From the NCBI RefSeq assembly GCF_000237925.1, contig NC_031499.1, positions 3,612,775 through 3,676,774 on the forward strand: DNA of 64,000 bases. Reading direction: 5' to 3'. The notes beneath the pieces were generated by a model. That model had not been told where the DNA came from and made no database searches. It saw nothing but the letters and a program-made list of their open reading frames with translations. Positions 35,744-45,843 of the stretch are shown piece after piece. Both the position numbers and the translations under genes were made by a program. Within the stretch, counting starts at the first letter, position 1, and each line of letters opens with the position of its first letter. This DNA comes from Schistosoma mansoni. Lineage: Eukaryota > Platyhelminthes > Trematoda > Strigeidida > Schistosomatidae.

Positions 35744-36425
35744 TTGCTGAATAATATTGAACTATTCAACCATTTCCATAGATGGGTATAAAACTTCTAA
35801 GTAACGTATAGAACACTCTAAATTTAAACTGCTTCTATTGAGAATAATTAGTTAAGGATTTTCTATTTTCATATACTTAAAGATATGTCTAGATTATCAT
35901 ACTACCGCCACTATGAACATATTTATCCGTTCTAAAGTTGCTTAAAAGCCATTCATTTCAAACTCAGTTACTTATTGATAACATTCTCACTTGAAAAATT
36001 AAAATTCTTTGATCTAACCTTGTCGGCTAGAGGATTCTATGGATAATTCAACGATGTTGTTGAATAATAGCAATCTAAGATGAAAATGAAACATCTTGAA
36101 ATGCTGTTTGCTAATTGTTTACTACCAAGATGAAAATATGTTGCTATACACCATATTTCAACTTAATGAACCTATTTTCCATTGTATTGATATTTCCAAC
36201 GAAATTCGTGCCTATCAGCCATTGTTTGAAACTTTGACACGTTATTTATCAAATTCATTTGGTGTACGTTTGATCATACATCTTGGAAAGATTATTTAAT
36301 CGGTTCAACCTAATGTATAAATCAATATCAATTTATTAAATATACATAAAATAACGTGTAAGAAGGTGATGTACCTTTCGAAAACAGAAAACTGGTTCAA
36401 CGCAATTCGTGAAAAAACAATCAAT
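35744..36425. other. Intergenic with an exon-like ORF
   Basis: AT-rich apart from the ORF at 36096-36299, described separately. Confidence 0.4.
36096..36299 (+). other. Exon-like ORF of unknown origin
   Basis: 67 codons; the part from 36130 (NMLLYTIFQLNEPIFHCIDI, SNEIRAYQPLFETLTRYLSN, SFGVRLIIHLGKII) has codon use and residue mix typical of schistosome exons and follows an acceptor-like tttactaccaag. No donor is obvious and it ends at TAA. I do not recognise the family. It could be a terminal exon of an unseen gene, a retroposed gene scrap or chance. Confidence 0.3.
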
Positions 36426-36434
36426 ATTATTTAA

Positions 36435-36800
36435 ATGCACTTAGTATTGTTTGTTTAAATCTTCCCATCGATGTTTAGGACTGTATCGATTAGTCTCTAT
36501 TTGGCATATGTGCATACTGTGCGTATTGCCTCGATATTGCCTTAATTCACAAGCATTATAAGCAAAGATGGATAGTGGCTAACAGTGGAATCCAGGACGC
36601 CCCTTTCGTCTTATTTTGGACTCGTCACTTGGATGCTCCTGCATTTCAGAGTTGATGTTCACTCTGAGACTCGAACTCAGTACCTTTCTCTTCAAACGCC
36701 AACACGTTATCCACTCAGCTACAGAGTCCTGATAGCCATTTGCTTGTATAATGAGGTGAAGTTAAATTCATTTGGTATTGTTTGTTTGAATCTTCTCATC
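36435..36800 (-). repeat. Sm-alpha SINE, slightly more than one unit
   Basis: - strand: segment B from T2 (CACTTAGTATTGTTTG), T1 region, ribozyme, B box (ACTCGAACTCAGTACC), A box region (CCACTCAGCTACAGAGTCC), then the start of a second segment B (TTGTTTGAATCTTCTC, 330 bp on). Flanked by a 9 bp direct repeat, ATTATTTAA (36426-36434, 36801-36809). The ribozyme has GUGACGAG in place of CUGACGAG. Confidence 0.85.
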
Positions 36801-36809
36801 ATTATTTAA

Positions 36810-37649
36810 GCAATAATAAGTTGCTGAATATGATGATAACATATTTTCAGTATTATACTTAACAATAACAACAACTACTATATTTGTTATATTATGAAGT
36901 GAATGGTTTATTCTTGTGAGAACTTGTTAACTATTTACTGTTTACTATGCTAAAGGTAATATTCAAATACTAGTGACCATGAAACATGATTAGTTTTCCA
37001 AATTGATTCACTGTAGACAATAATACAATCTTGAATTTATATCATCACACTAAAATCTATACTATAAAAGGTTAGAAATTATATTGATTCACCTAGAAAT
37101 AACTTATATTTGTTTTGACATTACATGAATAATGAATAATGGTTTGGTAACATGATATGACCTCGGCTATATGTATACCAACTGAACCTCACAGTTTACG
37201 ATATCAGTTTGTTCGCTGTTTGCAAATGGAGAAATCCATTCAACTAAAGGAATTAAAAATTAAGTGACAAGAAACTTCAAGACTATACTATACTAATAAA
37301 TCAGTCAGATTTAAAATAGAGACTTTTAGATTTTTGAAAGAAATATAAAAGGCGATAACAGATAGTTAAGTAAAAATTGACAGTCTTTCGTACTGAAGAT
37401 ACTTAAAATTAGTAAACATATCAGTTATGGAAAGATAGTCTGAACATGAGATGGTTTAAAAGCTAAATTTCAGGAAACACTAAATACTAGTTCACAATGT
37501 ACCTGAAAAAAAAATCACTTGTTAAGTATATTTGATGTGATTATTTAGGGGATAATCAAAGGTATTTGTGAGGTCGCTCAAAGTTTCCTTGTGTTATGAT
37601 CTAAGGGATACAGAAAAAGTGTAAATATATGAGTAAGATATGTACTAGG
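36810..37649. other. Intergenic, nothing recognised
   Basis: AT-rich; no supported gene or repeat. Confidence 0.5.
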
Positions 37650-37797
37650 AAATATGACTAGCAGTAGAATCCGGAATGCCTGTTCAGTCTAATTGAGGAC
37701 TCGTCAGTTGTATGTAACTGCATCCCAAAATTAATGTTCACTCTGAGACTCGAATCCAGTACCGTTCAATTCAAACACCAACGGGTTATTTATTTGT
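37650..37797 (-). repeat. Sm-alpha SINE, partial copy
   Basis: - strand ribozyme region (GAATCCGGAATGCCTGTTC ... GGACTCGTCAGTTG), B box (ACTCGAATCCAGTACC) and part of the A-box region, ending where the solo LTR starts. Confidence 0.75.
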
Positions 37798-37799
37798 CT

Positions 37800-38228
37800 T
37801 GTAGTGCCGTGCTTCGTTAATCGTTCACCTTGATAACCGTTATAATGCAAATCTTGACGGTGCATAAAATCAGAAGGCAAAGAGAAGCGGCAGATACAGT
37901 TTATTGTCAAATAACTCAGGCCAGAAAGCTATAGGCACATCATCAAATATCAGCGAGCAAACGAAAATAACGCACATTGGAGATGGCGGGTAAGCCAACT
38001 CGCTTTAATCAAGCGGTAATCAATATTTATAGTCAGATAAGAATAAGTTACAGACATGTGATGAATAGGATAAGAAGTGTACATACATACGCTTATATAA
38101 AAAGTAGTCAGGTTTAATAAGTGAATAATTAAAACAAAATGAAAACGTGACTCAAGATGGATAGGTAAATTAGCTTGTCCATAAGCTAGAATAAGGTATA
38201 CGAGCTTAACATATCAATCGACACTACA
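37800..38228 (-). mobile_element. Solo LTR, family 4
   Basis: 429 bp from TGTAGTG to CACTACA; the inverted ends extend to 9 bp (CTTGTAGTG / CACTACAAG). Read on the - strand it has a TATA box (tttttatataagcg) and later a poly(A) signal (gacaataaactg) in LTR order. No internal region is attached. It abuts a broken Sm-alpha copy. A clear 4-6 bp target duplication is not seen. Confidence 0.7.
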
Positions 38229-38714
38229 AGCTATTGATCATAGTCAAGGACCGCCATTTATAAAGACAATCATAGAATTTATAAGATTTTACAGAGATGA
38301 GGTTATAATCATTAAGCAGCTGTTCATTCATGTTGTTTCTTTGATCCTATAACTAGTTTATACATTAATAATATCAATACAATTTACTTAAGATTAAAAA
38401 ACTCTCTTTGCCATTATAAAGTGCTTAAAAGTTAGAAATGTTAGGAGTCATATGAGCACGGTTTTTGTCAGATCTACATTGACTCTAATAACGATAAATT
38501 TGCTGTTGGCCTTAATAGGTCTATAAATGATAATAAAACTATAGAAACCTCCCACCTTTTCATATTTATTTTGATAAATTATTAATTTATATTACCTGAA
38601 TTGTAACTGGCTAATAACTGGGAGAGATTTCACAGTCACCTTTAAATTCTCTTAAGATTATCAGTATAGCTTCCTCAAGAAAACATTAAAGTAAATTACA
38701 GAACAAGAACGCAG
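38229..38714. other. Intergenic, nothing recognised
   Basis: AT-rich; possibly the edge of the LINE that follows, but not recognisable. Confidence 0.45.
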
Positions 38715-40380
38715 CATTGGATTCCCAACCTAACTATGGAAGGGAGGGGATCTCAAATGATAGAGGATGATCAGGACAAGGCAAAAGCCACAGGGGATTA
38801 CTTCTGGACAGTTTTCACTCAGGAGTTTCTTATAGATGAACTAGATCCAAATACAAAGTCACAAAATAAGCTACTCACAGTGAACTTTGATAAAGATGAC
38901 GTACTGAAGATCGTTTGCGCTACAGACACAGAAAACTCAACATTAACGGATGAACTACATCCTAAAATCTTGAGATGAATTGCAAAATATATTGCTGCCC
39001 CGATGACTACCATATTCAATATGTCAATTGCCCAATTCAAATTTTCTGTGGACTAGAAAGATGTGCCTGTCAGTTCAATTCATAAGGGGGGATCAAGACA
39101 ACTTCCATCAAACTACAGACCTGTCAGTATCACAAGTGTCATAAGTAAAATACTGGAAAGAATAATCATGAAGCCCATAACAACAACTCGTTAAACAGCG
39201 AACAATGGTTTCAGGATAGAATTATCTCGTACAAAAAATCTCCTTTAGGCAAGAGAGAAATTAAAAGTCTCTAGATAATGAAAAACCAGTGGATTTTTTC
39301 TATGTAAACTTCAGCAGAGTATTTGATAAGGAGCCGAAAAGTAGACTATTCTTGGAGCTGGAAAATCTGGTAATTTCCGGACCTCTTCTAAAATCGTTTA
39401 AGGATTTCCTGGTAAGTCGCAGACAGAAAGTAAGAATAAACTCCCAGTGATCCACCTGGAAACCATTACTTAGTGGAGTACTACAAGGTTCTTTCCTAGA
39501 TCCTTTACTTTTTATACTGTATGTAAATAAACTTCCAAGTATTTCTGGGTCCCCAATGTTACTATAAGCTGATGATGTAAAAATCTGGAGAGAAATATCA
39601 GGAGATCCAGATGCATGTGCACTTCAAGTGGACTTAGATGTTCTGACTAGCTGGTTCAAAGAATGACTGATGTCTATCAACTGAGTTAAGTGTTTCTACA
39701 TGCATATTAGGGATACATAAGCAAATAGGCACAGTATAGACGAAAAGTCAGCGCCCATAGTCCGATCTCACAATGATCTTGGGGTAACAAGTGGTCCATG
39801 ATCTTAAGGCCACGCCCAGTCTCAGCTAATGGGTTTCGAACCCTATAGGCTTTAAGACGGACATCTACCAAGTTGGATACCGATATACTGACTTCAGTAC
39901 ACACAACCTTAGTGGGGTACAAACTTCAAAACTGCGTTCAGGCTGCATGAACCTATTCAAAAACTGACTCAAATATTTTGGTAAAAGTACAGAGAGCAAT
40001 AACCCATGCAACTTCAGAACTCCGGGGTTATCCATACACAGAGAGGCTTAAGAAACTACACCTCTTTACTCTGTCTTATCACAGTTGGTGATGATCCGAT
40101 ATTTTTGTACAGAATACTGAAAAACAGTTTTGGACTTGATATATCGTCTCTTTTTCCTCCTATCAGATGAGGAAAACTCAAAGGGCATAACAGACAAGTA
40201 CAAAAGCCAGAAACGAACAAAATACCCGTGGCATACAGGTTTTTACACCGATTCATCAATTTTTGGAGTATGCTACCCAAAGAAGTGGTATTCGTCCCTT
40301 CATTTGACTCATTCAAGAGGAGAATAGACACTCTCCGAAGCTTACTAGAAAAGGACTAACACAGACCATGTGCCTTATGT
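38715..40380 (+). mobile_element. CR1-like LINE, RT region, decayed
   Basis: An 80-codon opening frame (38736-38978: DQDKAKATGDYFWTVFTQEF, then a 'LHPKILR' block) is followed in shifted frames by VPVSSIHKGGSRQLPSNYRP and VSITSVISKILERII, the hallmark RT block of CR1-type elements. Weak ADDVK and other RT traces follow near 39570. The end reads WSMLPKEVVFVPSFDSFKRR-like and IDTLRSLLE, the C-terminal tail typical of CR1 (SR1/Perere-like in schistosomes). Many stops and frame changes; clearly dead. Confidence 0.8.
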
Positions 40381-40930
40381 CCTTAACATCTAAATCTGAA
40401 TTTCAATCTGATAGTAATATTATTACTAGTAGACAACACAATATTGGGTACAAGAAATCTGAAGGGTAATAAGTAGGAATCATTGTTAACTTTTCAGTGT
40501 ATAAGTACTGCATAAAATACTTAACCAGTTGGTTTGTTTTATGCTACTTGCATAGTGGGTGATTTACATTTATTCATTTGATTTTCGTAAGTTACTGTCA
40601 CTTAGCTGTACTATGCACATCAGTTTAGATAATCGACCACAATCACAAAATAGATCATTTTTCTATGATACCCCCACATGAGGCTGATCATATTCTATCT
40701 GTCAATTTTAAATATCTAACAATTAAATTAATTGGCTTGATAAAATACCGTCTATTTAAACCTCATGACTGATAGTAGTTACTAAAAGGACTTATATACT
40801 ATTTTAAACAATAAAGATCATCTAAACCCATTGAACTCAGAAATAATGTCATCGATCAGAGGCCATAGTCGAAGAGTACACATCTTTTAGTGATAACTAT
40901 CAATGTGATGAAAGACAGTTTTCTATAAAC
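40381..40930. other. Intergenic, nothing recognised
   Basis: AT-rich; no supported gene or repeat. Confidence 0.5.
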
Positions 40931-40943
40931 TACTAACAACTAT

Positions 40944-41180
40944 TCACTTGGTATTGTTTGTTTGAATCTTCTCATTGATTTTTAGGACTGAAATTGATCA
41001 GTCTCTTATTGACATGTGTGCATACTGTGCGTATTGCGATGGCGTTTGAAGCGAAAAGTACTGGGTTCGAGACTCTGAGTGAACATCAACTCAGATGCAG
41101 GTACATCCAGCTGATGAGTCCAAAATAGGACGAAACGCGCGTCCTGGATTTCACCGCTAGCCATTGTCCATCTTTGCTTA
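40944..41180. repeat. Sm-alpha SINE, inverted pair with target duplication
   Basis: Left - arm: segment B from T2 (CACTTGGTATTGTTTG) to GTGCGTATTGCG. Right + arm: segment A from GGCGTTTGAAGCG through B box (CTGGGTTCGAGACTC) and an intact ribozyme to T1 (CATCTTTGCTTA). Flanked by tactaacaactat (40931-40943) and tactaccaactat (41181-41193), 12 of 13 identical. A and B do not overlap. Confidence 0.92.
41105..41149 (+). ncRNA. Hammerhead ribozyme, Sm-alpha, intact core
   Basis: AUCCAG (stem I), CUGAUGAG, stem II UCCAAAAUAGGA, CGAAAC, palindromic stem III ACGCGCGU, cleavage triplet GUC, CUGGAU (stem I). Matches the published schistosome hammerhead at every core position. Predicted cut after C41143. 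It could act in cis, or as a dimer because stem III has almost no loop. Confidence 0.92.
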
Positions 41181-41320
41181 TACTACCAACTATGTAACTA
41201 GAGTGTGATAATTGATTTATAACCAAAATTCATGATACTTGTTTACTGGTTAATTGGTAATTTCATTCATTCAGTTCTAAATAATTAGTATTATATATAC
41301 TAGTAATCACGAGACAAGCT

Positions 41321-41377
41321 GTTGGGTGGCGTATGCTCCTCCACGAGGGGTAACAGGCGTAAGTAAGTAAATAAGTA
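41321..41377 (+). mobile_element. RTE-like LINE, extreme 3' end
   Basis: GGGTGGCGTATGCTCCTCCA then CGAGGGGTAACAGGCGTAAG and a TAAG-rich tail. Only the last ~40 bp of the element plus tail. Confidence 0.75.
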
Positions 41378-41589
41378 ATATATACTGGTAACATAAACAT
41401 ATAATATAACTGCACTTATAGAAAATAGTGTACATATATACCCTAAGACATAATGATTCTCAGTTTATATACATAAATCAATGAGAAAAGATCGATTGAA
41501 CTAATTATCTGAATTAGACAAATAAATGAAATGATAAATATAAGTTTACATTTAGAAAAGGGAACTGAAAATATTCAATTTTGGATTGC

Positions 41590-42040
41590 AGAATTGAAAA
41601 TAAATTATCAACTAGGAAACAACCCCCTCCTTCCAGCCATGGAAACATGGTGAAACCCAGTAGGTCCTTCTGAAGAAGAATGCTACATCGAAGCACGGCA
41701 CAACTACCGGGGCTCAATAGCTGTTTTTGCATTGCTTACGCAGAATCATTACATCTTTCTTTATTTCTGTATTTTTGGGGGAGCAGACTTATTAATTCTT
41801 TCTTTCTTGCTTTTTGGACAGATCTTTCTTTTCTTTTTTTTCTTTTTTGGGCAGACTCACTTTTTCTTTCTTTTTGAACCAACAATAATTATGCAATGAT
41901 CCTTCGTAGCTTTCGTAATCATTTGTGGGTTGATTTGGCCGCTCACGTTAGTTCATGAAAACATTCCCACTATCCGGGAGGCACGACGAGGATGTGTGAG
42001 TCGAGTTTTCCTTCCAAACTAAAAAACAAGCGATATTTTT
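41590..42040. repeat. Polypyrimidine-rich block of unknown origin
   Basis: 41750-41875 is C/T-rich, with TTCTTTCTTTCTTGC and two related GGACAGA / GGGCAGA units. It is flanked by GC-richer segments (CCTTCTGAAGAAGAATGCTA before; CGGGAGGCACGACGAGGATG after). Possibly the remains of one retroelement 3' region, but no family is recognised. Confidence 0.35.
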
Positions 42041-42201
42041 AATATGAAAACTTAAAGTTTTTTTTGTTTGAACTGTTCAAAAGTAAACCGCATAAATAGC
42101 CTTGAATAATTATTTGTGCGGTCGCGCTTTCTTTAACATTTATGAATAATATTTAGCATGTGAAGAGTGTTTTGATTACTTCAGAATTTAACAGAAAATT
42201 A

Positions 42202-42383
42202 TATGCAAAGATGGATAGTGGCTAGCAGTGGAATCCAGGACGCACGTTTCACCCCATTTGAGACTCGTCAGTTGGATGTATCGAGGCAGTCCGCACAGGA
42301 TGCACATATGTCAATAAGAGACTGATCAATTGCAGTCCTAAATAACAATGGGAAGATACAAGTAAACAACACCAAGTGAATTG
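42202..42383. repeat. Sm-alpha SINE, inverted pair with target duplication
   Basis: Left - arm: T1 side (GCAAAGATGGATAG) and ribozyme to TTGGATGTAT. Right + arm: segment B from CGAGGCAGTCCGC to AAGTGAATTG. Flanks aacagaaaatta (42190-42201) and aacagagatta (42384-42394). The bases before the left arm, ATTATA, are complementary to UAUAAU at the T1 site. Confidence 0.88.
42233..42277 (-). ncRNA. Hammerhead ribozyme, Sm-alpha, core kept
   Basis: Sense strand: AUCCAA, CUGACGAG, stem II UCUCAAAUGGGG (G-U rich), UGAAAC, ACGUGCGU (stem III palindrome-like), GUC, CUGGAU. Core bases intact; one mismatch closes stem I and stem II is weak. Confidence 0.7.
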
Positions 42384-42394
42384 AACAGAGATTA

Positions 42395-43379
42395 CTTTAT
42401 ATTCAGGAATGAAGATATCATAATTTTTCTATTGTATAGTTTCAAGAATAAATGAATTATTTGTAGAATGCGACTAAAAATAACAAAAGATTAACAATAA
42501 TGTGTATACATATGTTATAATAGCTTACATTAGTAAATTATCGTCCAAGTTGGATATACATGGATATCATCGGGGAAGTTTAAAAAGAAATTTAGGTGCT
42601 AGAATCCGTAAGAAAGAAATGAAACCGAAAGGAAACATGAGTAGATAATTCAGTATTTAAATTAAATATGCCTACATTTTGTAGTAATAGCAATCGATAA
42701 CAATTACCGATATATAAGACTTTATTTGAAACCGTTTACTAACCTGAACTAGATACAGGCAAAGTAAGGTTTATACAGCCTTGATATTCGTATAAGAATA
42801 TAACAGTAACCGTTTAAAGAAGAGTTTTTTTCATCTTTAATGACATTAACAATAATTCGCATGACTAAAGTATTACATATCTTTAAACAAACAATCATAT
42901 GATGTAATTCCGAAGGCCACAAATCTAAAATCTAATTTGATAAACTACTTGGTAACTTGTAAAAGAAGAAAGGAAAACCAAGTTTGAAATCAATATTACA
43001 AATATCACTCGAACAAAACATGTCTCACCGCTTGAATGTTGATAACTGATGTAAATATCACCGTTCCATAGGAAGTCAATCTCTCTTGGAATAGATCATT
43101 GGTACGTTCTCTTAAAAAATGACATTAGGTAATTCAGATGTAACTTTAACGATGAGAATTGCTTTCTATAACATTACAGTTATTTACTGCCAACAAATAT
43201 TAGCTAGATGATAAACAGTGACTACTATCTATCACTTTCAACTACCTATCAAAGACGATTCTGCTTTAAGTAAATAAAATAATTTAAAAGCAAACCAATA
43301 ATGATGTTGTGATATTGAAAATTGTTCATTTAAATATGTCCAATACTTAAGAATAAAGATTCAATGAATCAATTAATAC
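42395..43379. other. Intergenic, nothing recognised
   Basis: AT-rich; no supported gene or repeat. Confidence 0.5.
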
Positions 43380-43389
43380 AATCTCAATT

Positions 43390-43629
43390 CTATAGTTAAG
43401 ATAATGAGTCAATTGAAGCTAGACCACCATGGAAAACCTGGAAGCACTGGACGGCCGTTTCGTCCTATTGTGGGACTCCTCAGCAGTGCGCATCCACGAT
43501 CCCGCCTCGCGAGATTCGAACCCAGGACCTAACAGTCTTGCGCCAGGTTTTCCACGGTGGTCTAGCTTCAATTGACTCATGATCTTAACTATAAAATTAC
43601 TAAAATCTCTACAAAAACCCTATTGTGAT
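43390..43629. repeat. Hammerhead SINE family B, inverted pair with target duplication
   Basis: Left - arm: T1 (CTATAGTTAAGATAATGAG), tail, perfect ribozyme, B box (ATTCGAACCCAGGACC), to CAGTCTTGCGC. Right + arm: CAGGTTTTCCACGGTGGTC to the T2 end (CTACAAAAACCCTATTGTG). Flanks aatctcaatt (43380-43389) and aatcttaatt (43630-43639), 9 of 10. The arms overlap in element sequence. Confidence 0.9.
43444..43489 (-). ncRNA. Hammerhead ribozyme, family B, intact
   Basis: Sense strand: GCACUG, CUGAGGAG, stem II UCCCACAAUAGGA, CGAAAC, palindromic stem III ACGGCCGU, GUC, CAGUGC. Stem I pairs perfectly over 6 bp and all core positions fit the hammerhead consensus CUGANGA...GAAA...UH. Cut predicted after the C of GUC. 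Helices I and III differ in sequence from Sm-alpha. Confidence 0.9.
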
Positions 43630-43799
43630 AATCTTAATTTATCCACGATTCTATTAAGTAGAAGCATGAAAGAAAATGTTTATTTCATTCCTAGACTATT
43701 ACCGTAAGTTTTATTTGGTGAAATATGTATCTGTAGAAATGATAAAACTTCTCGAAAGATTGAAATGTTATGTTTATCCCTTATAAGTTTAAGTCACAC

Positions 43800-43955
43800 A
43801 GTCAACCAATAGGATATGCCTCGTTTGGGATTTGCCAGCTGGATGTACTTTCCAAATTTCAATGGTAGTGTTCATATTGATACTCAAACTAATTACCTTC
43901 TAGTTTAAGCAATAATGCACTATCAACTAACCAACTGAGTCTAGATATCTATCAA
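43800..43955 (-). repeat. Sm-alpha SINE, degenerate
   Basis: GGGATTTGCCAGCTGGATGT (ribozyme edge), ACTCAAACTAATTACC (B box remnant) and CAACTAACCAACTGAGTC (A-box region) on the - strand. Confidence 0.55.
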
Positions 43956-44229
43956 CTTATTCAATGAGTATAATGTTTATATCATACAAGTAGATAGCAT
44001 AATCACTGGTAAAGTCTGATCAAAATTCGTTCTTGAATATTAACTACAGAATAATTCAAGCTCTTAATAATAATGATATGATTCACTTCTGTTAAACTGT
44101 TGTTTACGAAAGAAAGAGATATTTTCCCGTGCTGTCTGTTTTACAAATATCTATATGACCTTCTATGATTTCAAACCATCCTTACCATGATAGGCAAATC
44201 TCACTAGTTAAGCAATTTATCATTTCGGC

Positions 44230-44460
44230 CTTGCTAGGAGTAAGTTAGTTAGATATCACTGATGGTTTTTGGATAAGGATCACACTGTTTCATAGATTGA
44301 CTGTAGTTAAAAATATGAATCTCCAAAACTTCCCACCTGAAGGTTTTGAATTTCATTTGATGTATAGTTGTGATTACGTTATGCTGAGAAGTCAGAAATG
44401 AAGACGACACGGTTGTCCGATACTTTCCAACTTCCCATAATGTTCTGGCTGATGTCAGCT
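44230..44460 (+). repeat. Possible family B remnant
   Basis: Order resembles family B (AGATTGACTGTAGTTAAAA ... GCTGAGAAGTCAGAAATGAA ... CGGTTGTCCG) but identity is low. Confidence 0.3.
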
Positions 44461-44578
44461 GATGATAATAACTGTGTTTTTTTAAATTAATAAATTACTC
44501 ACAGATATTAATATAGTCATTTGGTATGTACAAACCAATTGAAATAACTAATAAGTATTAGGATCTTGAAATGAATTC

Positions 44579-44930
44579 TGTAAGGATGGTTCGTTGTCAA
44601 ATTCAAGGAAGCCTCAAGAAACCCAGAAAGAGACGAAGACATTCCATCCAATCACCGCTAGAGGAACATTCTAGAATGTCGGTGTGTAGCTTCCCTATTG
44701 GATGAATAAAAAGGACCCCCCATGTGTCTATTGGCTGTCCGAAATGATGATTTACTTTCAGCTAAAAAACTATAAATACATGAGATTTTTGTACTTTATT
44801 TGACACTGTGTTGGGAAATACATTCCTACTTACTAGTCTTCTGCCTTCTCTCTTGCGACGTTGCGGGTTCGATCGTTCAAGTAGTTTAGTAGTACGCAGC
44901 ATAGCAAGAATCAAAGTTTTAGATATAACA
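44579..44930 (+). mobile_element. LTR-like repeat, family 5
   Basis: About 350 bp beginning TGTAAGGATGG, with a TATA box (aaactataaatacatgag) followed by a GC-richer 3' part (CTTCTGCCTTCTCTCTTGCG) and ending near GTACGCAGCA. Composition and element order are those of an LTR. No partner copy in the window; the right boundary is uncertain. Confidence 0.45.
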
Positions 44931-45169
44931 AATTATGGAATAGTAACAGCTTTTTACTGATTACACGTTAAAACTCATAAAAGATACAATAGTTTAATGA
45001 TCATGGAATAAGGAATACTTTATTTGAAAATATACAGAAACTTAAGATGTTATGTATTGAATTTGTTCATTTAGATGAATACTGAACATATATATCTTCA
45101 GAGATTTTACCTTTCTCTTCTTAAACACCCTTGTTACATTTCAGATAATATATAACAATGAGATGAAGA

Positions 45170-45255
45170 ACGTACGTTGCATTTTATTTGAAACTTATCA
45201 ATTTTGAACTCGTCAGCTGGATTAACTTATCTACCAGTATTGATGTTTACATTAG
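45170..45255 (-). repeat. Sm-alpha SINE, degenerate ribozyme end
   Basis: ACGTTGCATTTTATTTGA ... GAACTCGTCAGCTGGATTA is a worn - strand ribozyme, followed by GTATTGATGTTTACATTAGG. Confidence 0.5.
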
Positions 45256-45590
45256 GATTTCTTTTTTCTAATAAGAAGTTAGACAACATTAAAATATCAA
45301 TGAAGATCATCTGTTTAACATTTAATCTAAGTAAATATTTATCAAGATTGATAGTGTAAAACATGATGATATGAATTTGTTACATTCTGTATAGAATTTG
45401 TATTAACTTGAGTGATTATCATGATCTGTAAAAGGCATCTAGTTTGATCTTACCTGATATTGTTGATATGGACTAGTGAACTAAAGAAAAACGAGAACAA
45501 AGCAACCAGCTAGTATACTTTGAATTGAAACTAATTCTCCAATTCATCCATATCGATTGTTATTAATGATCATTAAGAGATTATAATTTG

Positions 45591-45829
45591 AGATAAGATG
45601 GTGGTTGGAGGTGGTCAACAGGAGACCCTGGACCCGGGTTTTGTGCTACTTGGCACTCATCAGCAAGATGTACCTGCACCTCCAACCACCATTTTATCTC
45701 GACATAGTGCAGGCAGTGTTAAGCCACCTAGACTAGTGGCCACATTGCAACTTGATCGATAGCATTCAATCAGCACTAAGACGGACTTGACACGCATGAC
45801 AATGATCATGACCCAGTGATCAATCAATT
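45591..45829. repeat. Hammerhead SINE family C, inverted pair with perfect target duplication
   Basis: Left - arm (45591-45681): AGATAAGATGGTGGTTGGAG, ribozyme, to ATGTACCTGC. Right + arm (45682-45829): ACCTCCAACCACCATTTTAT, then ACATTGCAACTTGATCGATA, to CAATCAATT. A perfect 14 bp direct repeat, GAGATTATAATTTG, flanks the pair (45577-45590, 45830-45843). Confidence 0.9.
45626..45668 (-). ncRNA. Hammerhead ribozyme, family C, one core change
   Basis: Sense strand: CUUG, CUGAUGAG, stem II UGCCAAGUAGCA, CAAAAC, palindromic stem III ACCCGGGU, GUC, CAGGG. Stem I is CUUG/CAGGG with a wobble. The second core block reads CAAAAC, not CGAAAC, a CpG-to-CpA change that should inactivate it. Confidence 0.75.
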
Positions 45830-45843
45830 GAGATTATAATTTG

